8,630 nt of DNA from Woeseiaceae bacterium (GTDB taxonomy: Bacteria > Pseudomonadota > Gammaproteobacteria > Steroidobacterales > Woeseiaceae), in NCBI GenBank assembly GCA_013138675.1, contig WTCH01000176.1, forward strand, positions 1-8,630, in the 5' to 3' direction. The position numbers were made by a program, and so were the translations under genes. Numbering within the stretch: position 1 is the first letter of the stretch; every line of letters begins with the position of its first letter. This document shows, one piece after another, positions 1 through 5,308 of the stretch. The notes beneath the pieces are model-generated. The model was not told the origin of the DNA. It saw only the letters and a program-made list of their open reading frames with translations, and did no database searches.

Positions 1-379
1 GGCCAGACGCGGATTCCGGGTGAGGATAGGTATCTACGTCATCCTCGTCAGGACGATGATGTCCCGGGGCCAGGCAGCTGAAGTCTTTCTCTATTAGCAG
101 GGACAGGGTGCCCGAGTTCGCCAGCGCCTGCTCAGCGACCATGGATACCTGGTCAGTCTCCGCCCACTGCGCAAGCTCGGAAAGCGGCACGCGAATGGCC
201 AGGTTACCTTCGTTGAAACTCGTTGAGAACCTGCCGTCATCGGACACATCCAGACGATAAGTAAGCACCGAATCCGGAAAATGCGTCTCTTCGACAATAC
301 TCTTGCCCGAAGCAATTTGATCCACCTCGCTTCGTTTGAGTCGCAGGCGTACGGAGTTCTCTCGTATACGTAGTTTCAT
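1..379 (-). CDS. DUF7009-like small protein, 3' end outside window
   Basis: The reading frame runs on the minus strand from ATG at 379-377 through 126 sense codons to the window edge with no stop, so the C-terminus is missing. The protein begins MKLRIRENSVRLRLKRSEV and contains ETHFPDSVLTYRL near residues 31-42, LAIRVPLSEL near 60-69 and LLIEKDFSCL at 94-103, followed by an acidic stretch (DEDDVD, 111-116). This resembles the small soluble proteins I know as DUF7009. That assignment rests on memory of the N-terminus and the EKDF-x-C-L motif. There is no signal peptide or membrane segment. Function is unknown. One conserved-looking cysteine (Cys102) lies near two histidines (107-108), which could suggest metal binding, but this is speculation. 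It is divergent from napE with 139 bp between them. No strong Shine-Dalgarno sequence precedes the ATG; the start was chosen because the conserved N-terminal motif begins there. Confidence 0.72.
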   Translation of the reverse strand, partial: MKLRIRENSVRLRLKRSEVDQIASGKSIVEETHFPDSVLTYRLDVSDDGRFSTSFNEGNLAIRVPLSELAQWAETDQVSMVAEQALANSGTLSLLIEKDFSCLAPGHHRPDEDDVDTYPHPESASG

Positions 380-403
380 GGCGTGACTCTGGACGAGGAA
401 AAT

Positions 404-425
404 CGCATTATGCGTCAAGTTTGAC
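404..425. promoter_or_regulatory. Overlapping inverted repeats in the divergent DUF7009/napE intergenic region
   Basis: Positions 404-414 read CGCATTATGCG, a perfect 5-bp inverted repeat around a central T. Sharing base 414, positions 414-425 read GTCAAGTTTGAC, a 5-bp inverted repeat around GT. The pair lies 25 bp upstream of the minus-strand ATG and 94 bp upstream of the napE ATG, where an operator for either gene would be expected. TTGACA at 421-426 resembles a -35 box for napE, but I see no good -10 box 16-18 bp downstream. I see no clear FNR site (TTGAT-N4-ATCAA). A regulatory role is inferred from position and symmetry only. Confidence 0.3.
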
Positions 426-518
426 AAAAAATGCTCGCAGATTCATTGCGTTGAATACATAGGCTTCTTTGCGTCAGGCGTGACTGATAAGATCGGCCGT
501 GTAGCCGGGGATTAGCGA

Positions 519-692
519 ATGAGTGCCAGTAGTTCTGACGACGACCACGTGTTGACGAGGCGGGGTGAACGCCGCGTTTTCATTTTCATTGCCGTAATCC
601 TGTTTCCGGTGCTTTCGGTCATCCTCGTTGGCGGATACGGTTTTGCTATCTGGATGCTGCAGTTGATATTCGGCCCACCGGGCGCGGGCTGA
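519..692 (+). CDS. napE: Periplasmic nitrate reductase accessory protein NapE
   Basis: This encodes a 57-residue protein. The N-terminus is short and polar (MSASSSDDDHVLTRRGERR) and is followed by one hydrophobic segment at about residues 20-50. It ends in the NapE signature GGYGF-x-x-W near 38-46 and QLIFGPPG at 48-55. NapE is a small inner-membrane protein found in many nap operons; its exact role is unknown. The ATG at 519 is preceded by a weak GGGG ribosome-binding sequence at 507-510. The gene is first in the operon, and its stop is 3 nt before the napF start. The length matches the family, and the RR-rich flank before the helix suggests a cytoplasmic N-terminus. Confidence 0.9.
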   Translation: MSASSSDDDHVLTRRGERRVFIFIAVILFPVLSVILVGGYGFAIWMLQLIFGPPGAG

Positions 693-695
693 GCT

Positions 696-1190
696 GTGGA
701 GCAGTCGGTCAATTTGTCCAGACGCAGCCTGTTGCGGGGCAGGGCACCGACAACGCCGGCGCCAATCCGGCCTCCCGGAGCGCTGGCTGAGCCTGAGTTC
801 ACAGCCAAGTGCACAACTTGCGACGAATGCGTTACGGCATGTCCGGAGGGCATCATCTTCCGCGGGTCGGGCGGTTATCCGGAGGTCAATTTCAGGCAGG
901 GCGAATGCACGTTTTGCGTGCGTTGCGTCGATGTTTGTGCGGACGGCGCATTGTCCGAAACCGTGCAGCCGGTGTGGCGAATTGAGCTGCGGGTCATGGA
1001 TAGTTGCCTGGCCAGGCGACAAGTCGTTTGCCATACCTGCGCCGACGTTTGCGAAGCCGAGGCCATTCGTTTTGTTCCTCAACTCGGATCCGTCGCAACA
1101 CCGCAGATTAGTCACGATACCTGTACAGGCTGTGGGGCATGCATCGCCGCCTGTCCGGAAAATGCTTTGGAGGCACGCGCACATGGTTGA
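696..1190 (+). CDS. napF: Ferredoxin-type protein NapF
   Basis: This encodes 164 residues starting at GTG, 3 nt after the napE stop. Four cysteine groups match the NapF pattern: C39/C42/C45/C49, C71/C74/C77/C81, C104/C112/C115/C119 and C143/C146/C149/C153. All are consistent with [4Fe-4S] binding; the third has the unusual C-x7-C-x2-C-x3-C spacing also seen in E. coli NapF. The N-terminal SRRSLLRG looks twin-arginine-like, but the related segment is present in E. coli NapF, which stays in the cytoplasm, and no hydrophobic region follows it here. In E. coli NapF interacts with NapA and is thought to help Fe-S or redox maturation before export. The RG-x-GGYPEVNF block at about 56-66 is typical of the family. 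The 3' end overlaps napD by 8 nt, implying translational coupling. An alternative TTG start at 714 is possible but less likely. Confidence 0.93.
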   Translation: MEQSVNLSRRSLLRGRAPTTPAPIRPPGALAEPEFTAKCTTCDECVTACPEGIIFRGSGGYPEVNFRQGECTFCVRCVDVCADGALSETVQPVWRIELRVMDSCLARRQVVCHTCADVCEAEAIRFVPQLGSVATPQISHDTCTGCGACIAACPENALEARAHG

Positions 1191-1446
1191 CAACGAATAT
1201 CACGTTGCAAGCTATGTCGTAAGAACTCGACCGGAGGACGGGGGCAGGGTGGCTGAGCGCATCAATGCGGTGCCCGGCCTCGAAGTACATGTAGAACAGC
1301 AGGGCAAGCTGGTTGTAACTGCCGAAGCTTGCAATGTCCGCGAGCTGGCGGAATTCGCAACCAGCCTCGGGGACGTAGGAGGCGTTATTTCGGTAGCGCC
1401 TGTTTATCATGAATATGAAAATACGCCGGGGGCGATGAGCAAATGA
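1183..1446 (+). CDS. napD: Tat proofreading chaperone NapD
   Basis: This encodes 87 residues, the usual NapD length. The sequence opens with HVASYVVRTRPE (residues 7-18), continues with INAVPGLEVHVEQQGKLVV (about 27-45) and ends with VGGVISVAPVYHEYE (about 65-79). These are the typical strands of the NapD ferredoxin-like fold. NapD binds the twin-arginine signal peptide of NapA in the cytoplasm and holds back export until the molybdenum cofactor is inserted. The ATG at 1183 was preferred to a far upstream start in the same frame because the family motif begins there and the upstream part lies inside napF in another frame. The stop overlaps the napA start as ATGA, so the chaperone and its client are translated together. 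Confidence 0.93.
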   Translation: MVDNEYHVASYVVRTRPEDGGRVAERINAVPGLEVHVEQQGKLVVTAEACNVRELAEFATSLGDVGGVISVAPVYHEYENTPGAMSK

Positions 1447-3935
1447 CAGTCAGCAGACGGGAATTCATGAAGGCCAACGCGATCGCCGCAGCGGCCGGTG
1501 TGGCGGGCGTTTCAGTACCTGCCATGGCAAGCAACGTCATAACGGGAGAGGACCTTACGCGCCTGGTATGGAACAAGGCACCGTGTCGCTTTTGCGGCGT
1601 CGGTTGTTCGGTCAACGTTGCCACTCTCGACGGCAAAGTCGTTGCCACCCACGGCGACATCAAATCGCCGGTCAACAAGGGCATCAACTGCGTAAAGGGA
1701 TATTTCCTGTCCAAGATAATGTACGGCAAAGACCGGTTGCAGACGCCGTTATTGCGCAAGCGGGATGGCCAATACCACAAGGAAGGCGACTTCACGCCTG
1801 TGAGCTGGGATGAGGCGTTCGACGTCATGGCCGAGAAATTCAAGGCGGCATTGAAGGCTAAAGGACCGACCTCAGTCGGCATGTTCGGTTCGGGTCAGTG
1901 GACCGCCATGGAAGGGTATGCCGCCGTCAAATTGATGAAAGCCGGTTTTCGATCAAACAACATTGAGCCCAATGCCCGGCATTGCATGGCGTCTGCCGTA
2001 GGTGGCTTCATGCGCACTTTCGGTATCGACGAACCGATGGGCTGCTACGACGACATTGAAGCCACTGACGCGTTTGTATTGTGGGGCTCCAACATGGCGG
2101 AGATGCATCCGATCCTCTGGACGCGTGTTACCGACCGGCGACTTAGCGCATCACATGTACAGGTGGCTGTTCTGTCGACGTTCCGACATCGCTGCTTCGA
2201 TCTCGCGGATATAGATATTGTCTTCACGCCGCAAACCGACCTGGCCATCCTCAACTACATCGCCAACTACATCATCAGTAATGGAAAGGTCAATTTCGAC
2301 TTCGTCAACAAGCACACGAACTTCAGGCGCGGTGATACGGATATCGGTTACGGACTTCGTGACGAGGACCCCAGACAGAAGGCTGCTGCGAATCCGAATA
2401 GCGGCGGATCCAAACCCATGACCTTCGACGAGTTCGCCAAGTTCGTCAGTGACTATGACGAGGATTCAGTATCGAAGCTTAGCGGTGTGCCTGTCGACAG
2501 ACTGCGTGCGCTCGCTGAACTTTATGCGGACCCGGATCGCAAGGTCGTGTCGTTCTGGACCATGGGTTTCAACCAGCATACGCGTGGTGTGTGGTGCAAT
2601 AACCTGATCTATAACATTCATCTTCTGACCGGCAAGATTTCGACACCGGGTAACAGCCCGTTCAGCCTCACCGGCCAGCCATCAGCTTGCGGTACAGCTC
2701 GCGAAGTCGGTACGTTCTGTCACCGCTTGCCTGCGGATATGGTGGTTGCCAACGAAAAACACCGCGCGATTGCGGAGAAGATCTGGCGCCTGCCGGCAGG
2801 AACGATCGTTGGCAAACCGGGCTTCCACGCCGTATTGCAAAATCGCAAGCTGAAAGACGGCGACATCAACGCCTACTGGGTGCAGTGCAATAACAATATG
2901 CAGGCTGCGGCCAATATCAACGAGGAAGCATTCCCGGGGTATCGCAATCCCGACAACTTCATCGTCGTTTCGGATCCTTATCCGACGGTGACAGCCGAGG
3001 CGGCCGACCTGGTATTGCCCACCGCGATGTGGATAGAAAAGGAGGGCGTTTACGGTAACGCCGAGCGTCGGACACAAAGCTGGTACCAGATGATCGAACC
3101 GCCTGGCGAGTCACGTTCCGACATGTGGCAGGTCATCGAGTTTTCCAAGCGCTTCACGACAGACGAAGTCTGGCCCAAGGAGTTGCTGGATGCCTCTCCC
3201 GACTACCGCGGCAAGACACTCTACGAGGTACTTTTCACGAACGGGCATGCCAATCGCTATCCTCTGTCTGAGATCAGCCCTGACCACAGTAACAACGAGT
3301 CGCAGTATTTTGGCTACTACGTACAGAAGAGTCTGTTCGAGGAGTACGCTGAGTTCGGCCGAGGCAAAGCACACGACCTGGCGCCCTACGAGGTCTATCA
3401 CCAGACGCGCGGTCTGCGCTGGCCTGTTGTCGATGGCAAGGAGACGCTCTGGCGCTTCAAGGAAGGTTTCGATCCGTACGCCAAGCCGGGCAGCGACTGG
3501 GACTTCTACGGTAAACCGGATGGCAAGGCGATCATCTTTGCGTTGCCCTACGAACCCGCGGCCGAGAGTCCGGACGACGAATACGACCTTTGGCTAAGCA
3601 CGGGCAGGGTGCTCGAGCATTGGCATTCCGGATCGATGACACGGCGCGTGCCCGAGCTACAGCGGGCAATGCCTGACGCCCTCGTGTATGTGCATCCCGA
3701 CGACGCAAGCGAGCGCGGCTTGCGAAGAGGTGACGCGGTCAAAATAGTCTCCAGGCGGGGTGAGGTCAGGACCCGGATCGAAACCCGGGGCCGCAACCGG
3801 CCTCCAAAAGGACTTATTTTCATGCCCTGGTTCGATGCGTCGCGATTAGTCAATAAAGTCACGCTCGATGCGACAGACCCGCTGTCAAAACAGACGGACT
3901 ACAAAAAATGTGCTGTCAAAATGGTCAAGGGTTGA
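1443..3935 (+). CDS. napA: Periplasmic nitrate reductase catalytic subunit NapA
   Basis: This encodes 830 residues, the normal NapA size. It carries a Tat signal (SRREFMK at residues 4-10, hydrophobic segment 11-26, probable cleavage after AMA at 27-29). One [4Fe-4S] cluster is bound by C48, C51, C55 and C83, followed by the conserved lysine in VKGYF (K85). The molybdenum ligand is C181 in ARHCMASA. The region from about 370 to 432 includes WTMGFNQHTRG and LTGQPSACGTAREVG. The C-terminal dinucleotide-binding domain begins near residue 714 (YDLWLSTGRVLEHWHSGSMT) and ends in the NapA hallmark NKVTLDATDPLSKQTD. The enzyme binds Mo-bis(MGD) and reduces nitrate to nitrite in the periplasm, receiving electrons from NapB. 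Cysteines at 251, 385 and 426 sit where I recall non-cysteine residues in E. coli NapA. The start overlaps the napD stop. There is no sign of truncation or frameshift. Confidence 0.98.
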   Translation: MTVSRREFMKANAIAAAAGVAGVSVPAMASNVITGEDLTRLVWNKAPCRFCGVGCSVNVATLDGKVVATHGDIKSPVNKGINCVKGYFLSKIMYGKDRLQTPLLRKRDGQYHKEGDFTPVSWDEAFDVMAEKFKAALKAKGPTSVGMFGSGQWTAMEGYAAVKLMKAGFRSNNIEPNARHCMASAVGGFMRTFGIDEPMGCYDDIEATDAFVLWGSNMAEMHPILWTRVTDRRLSASHVQVAVLSTFRHRCFDLADIDIVFTPQTDLAILNYIANYIISNGKVNFDFVNKHTNFRRGDTDIGYGLRDEDPRQKAAANPNSGGSKPMTFDEFAKFVSDYDEDSVSKLSGVPVDRLRALAELYADPDRKVVSFWTMGFNQHTRGVWCNNLIYNIHLLTGKISTPGNSPFSLTGQPSACGTAREVGTFCHRLPADMVVANEKHRAIAEKIWRLPAGTIVGKPGFHAVLQNRKLKDGDINAYWVQCNNNMQAAANINEEAFPGYRNPDNFIVVSDPYPTVTAEAADLVLPTAMWIEKEGVYGNAERRTQSWYQMIEPPGESRSDMWQVIEFSKRFTTDEVWPKELLDASPDYRGKTLYEVLFTNGHANRYPLSEISPDHSNNESQYFGYYVQKSLFEEYAEFGRGKAHDLAPYEVYHQTRGLRWPVVDGKETLWRFKEGFDPYAKPGSDWDFYGKPDGKAIIFALPYEPAAESPDDEYDLWLSTGRVLEHWHSGSMTRRVPELQRAMPDALVYVHPDDASERGLRRGDAVKIVSRRGEVRTRIETRGRNRPPKGLIFMPWFDASRLVNKVTLDATDPLSKQTDYKKCAVKMVKG

Positions 3936-3940
3936 GGGAG
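3935..3940 (+). promoter_or_regulatory. Ribosome-binding site of napB
   Basis: AGGGAG at 3935-3940 overlaps the napA stop codon. It lies 6 nt before the ATG at 3947 and 3 nt before the adjacent ATG at 3944. The spacing favours 3947 as the napB start and argues against the ATG at 3908 inside napA. Confidence 0.6.
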
Positions 3941-3946
3941 CTGATG

Positions 3947-4420
3947 ATGAAACAAAAAACGAACGTAACAGCTTTTCTGGTCTTGGCCTTGTCGCTATTC
4001 CTCGGTGTTGCAACGGCTGACGAGATTGCAACGTTGCGCCACGGCACACCGATCGACAGCGAGTCCGATCCGGCGGCGATTCCCCAGGTTTTCGATGGCG
4101 ATATCAAGACGAAGAGAAACTACCCGATGCAGCCGCCGCTCATACCGCACGACACGCGCGACTATGACGTTAATTTGCAGGCAAACAAGTGTATGTCGTG
4201 CCATGCGAGGCGACGCACCGAGGAAAGCCAGGCCCCGATGATCAGTGTTACGCATTACATGGACAGGGAAGGTAACTTCCTCGCGGAAATCTCGCCGCGG
4301 CGCTATTTCTGCAATCAATGCCACGTAAATCAAACAATGACTCGAGAGGTCCTGGAGAATGATTTCCAGGACATGGACGAACTAATCGAGGAACGTGCGG
4401 CTAAAAGCAAGGACGACTAG
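3947..4420 (+). CDS. napB: Periplasmic nitrate reductase dihaem cytochrome c subunit NapB
   Basis: This encodes 157 residues with a Sec signal peptide (residues 1-24, cleavage likely after VATA before DEI). Two haem c motifs are present: CMSCH (C82/C85/H86) and CNQCH (C122/C125/H126). The expected distal histidine ligands are H68 in PPLIPHDT and H103 in SVTHYMD, both in typical NapB contexts. NapB partners NapA in the periplasm and passes electrons from NapC to the NapA Fe-S cluster. The segment KRNYPMQPPLIPH is characteristic of the family. Two adjacent ATG codons at 3944 and 3947 could both serve; 3947 has the better spacing to AGGGAG. The gap after napA is 11 nt, and napC begins 1 nt after the napB stop. 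Confidence 0.96.
   Translation: MKQKTNVTAFLVLALSLFLGVATADEIATLRHGTPIDSESDPAAIPQVFDGDIKTKRNYPMQPPLIPHDTRDYDVNLQANKCMSCHARRRTEESQAPMISVTHYMDREGNFLAEISPRRYFCNQCHVNQTMTREVLENDFQDMDELIEERAAKSKDD
4409..4413 (+). promoter_or_regulatory. Ribosome-binding site of napC
   Basis: AAGGA at 4409-4413, inside the 3' end of napB, lies 8 nt before the GTG at 4422. The in-frame GTG at 4395 has GAGGAA only 1 nt upstream, which is too close, so 4422 is the preferred napC start. Confidence 0.5.
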
Positions 4421-4421
4421 C

Positions 4422-5009
4422 GTGTTGCAGTATTTTCACAAACTCCGACGGGATATCGGCCGCCCAAGCGTTCATTACAGCATTGGCGCACTGACTCTCG
4501 GCGGCTTTATTGCCGGCGTTATATTCTGGGGCGGGTTCAACACAGCCCTGGAGGCGACCAATACCGAGGAATTCTGTATTGGTTGCCACGAACACAAGGA
4601 AAATGTCTACCAGGAGATGCGAGACACGATTCACTTCACAAATCGATCGGGCGTCAGGGCAACGTGTCCCGATTGCCACGTTCCGCACGACTGGACTGAG
4701 AAGATTGCACGAAAAACCGCGGCCTCCAAAGATGTCTGGGGAAAGCTGTTTGGGACGATCAACACACGTGACAAATTCAATGCCAAGCGTCGGGAACTTG
4801 CCGAACACGAATGGGCACGATTAAAGGCGAACGACTCGCTGGAATGTCGCAATTGCCACGATTTCGACTATATGGATTTCACGACGCAAAGCCTCAGGGC
4901 GTCTGAACAGCACTCCACATCGCTCGCCGCTGGCGAGAAAACTTGTATTGACTGCCATAAGGGTATTGCCCATAACTTGCCCGATATGAGTGGGATAGAG
5001 GGCTACTGA
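4422..5009 (+). CDS. napC: Membrane-anchored tetrahaem quinol dehydrogenase NapC
   Basis: From GTG at 4422 the protein has 195 residues, close to the usual 200. A short cytoplasmic N-terminus leads into one transmembrane anchor (about 20-38, ending FWGGFNTALE). Four haem c motifs follow: CIGCH (C52-H56), CPDCH (C82-H86), CRNCH (C142-H146) and CIDCH (C175-H179). Conserved NapC blocks are NTEEFC, NRSGVRATCPDCHVPHDW and DCHKGIAHNLPDM. NapC belongs to the NapC/NirT family; it oxidises quinol at the inner membrane and reduces NapB. The first haem motif is followed by Glu-His (H58) where NapC proteins I know have Glu-Met; in the related NrfH that methionine is a haem ligand. GTG at 4395 (204 residues, overlapping napB) and TTG at 4425 are alternative starts. 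It is the last gene of the nap operon. Confidence 0.96.
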   Translation: MLQYFHKLRRDIGRPSVHYSIGALTLGGFIAGVIFWGGFNTALEATNTEEFCIGCHEHKENVYQEMRDTIHFTNRSGVRATCPDCHVPHDWTEKIARKTAASKDVWGKLFGTINTRDKFNAKRRELAEHEWARLKANDSLECRNCHDFDYMDFTTQSLRASEQHSTSLAAGEKTCIDCHKGIAHNLPDMSGIEGY

Positions 5010-5019
5010 ACGTCGGTCT

Positions 5020-5050
5020 AGCCGGGCAGTCTTACAATTCGATGCCGGCT
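5020..5050 (+). terminator. Imperfect hairpin after napC, possible transcription end
   Basis: AGCCGGGCA (5020-5028) can pair with TGCCGGCT (5043-5050) with one bulged G, leaving a 14-nt loop. It starts 11 nt after the napC stop, where a terminator would be expected. The next bases are TGTCTTG rather than a T-run, and the loop is long, so it is at best a weak or factor-assisted terminator. Confidence 0.25.
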
Positions 5051-5112
5051 TGTCTTGAAAAAAGAGACACTCTGCTGTTTTCCGAAAATCAGAATGCCCC
5101 CACTTATAGGCA

Positions 5113-5139
5113 TATCCAATCGGATAGAATCGATTATCC
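5113..5139. repeat. Three-arm inverted repeat, TATCC-GGATA-TATCC
   Basis: TATCC (5113-5117), GGATA (5122-5126) and TATCC (5135-5139) allow two mutually exclusive 5-bp stems, with loops of 4 and 8 nt. The arms are short and may be chance. Confidence 0.3.
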
Positions 5140-5289
5140 AGCCTGTTCTGTGCCCGCTTTTGTGCCCAAACCGGGATCATCTACCGAGTCAGGAAATCGA
5201 AGCACTACGTGCGCTTGAGTTACCTTTGTGTAAACCAAGTGTCCGGAATCATCTGTAAGCTATGTGTCGGGTAGCTCACAACGGTTCAG

Positions 5290-5303
5290 GCGATCGCGAT
5301 CGC
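5290..5303. repeat. 14-bp perfect palindrome GCGATCGCGATCGC
   Basis: The sequence GCGATCGCGATCGC is identical to its reverse complement and contains two overlapping GCGATCGC octamers. It lies 6 bp beyond the stop codon of the iorB-like gene in the direction of that gene's transcription. No T-run follows on the minus strand. It could be a protein-binding site, a stem in the 3' end of the mRNA, or chance. Confidence 0.45.
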
Positions 5304-5308
5304 AGGCG

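Larger units (their letters stand above)
5010..5308. other. Convergent intergenic region between napC and the iorB-like gene
   Basis: These 299 bp separate converging genes. I see no RNA gene and no supported protein-coding gene. They contain an imperfect hairpin at 5020-5050, a set of three complementary 5-mers at 5113-5139 and a 14-bp palindrome at 5290-5303. None is followed by a convincing U-run on either strand, so no classical intrinsic terminator can be assigned. Confidence 0.6.

Noticed and set aside
421..426. TTGACA as the -35 box of a sigma-70 promoter for napE
   Set aside because: No acceptable -10 hexamer lies 16-18 bp downstream, so no promoter is annotated.
720..740. NapF as a Tat-exported protein because of SRRSLLRG
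   Set aside because: No hydrophobic region follows the arginine pair, and cytoplasmic NapF proteins share this motif.
474..1193. 239-residue minus-strand open frame
   Set aside because: It lies antisense to napE and napF, which have clear family motifs; the translated product has no recognisable domain and is a shadow.
931..1446. Longer napD starting at an upstream ATG
   Set aside because: The extra 84 residues overlap napF in another frame and show no family similarity; the NapD motif begins just after the ATG at 1183.
3908..3946. Upstream napB start inside the 3' end of napA
   Set aside because: It lacks a ribosome-binding site and would put a polar, cysteine-containing stretch before the signal peptide; ATG 3947 has AGGGAG at good spacing.
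5055..5258. 67-residue plus-strand open frame in the napC/iorB intergenic region
   Set aside because: It starts at TTG with no ribosome-binding site, and its composition does not look like a real protein.
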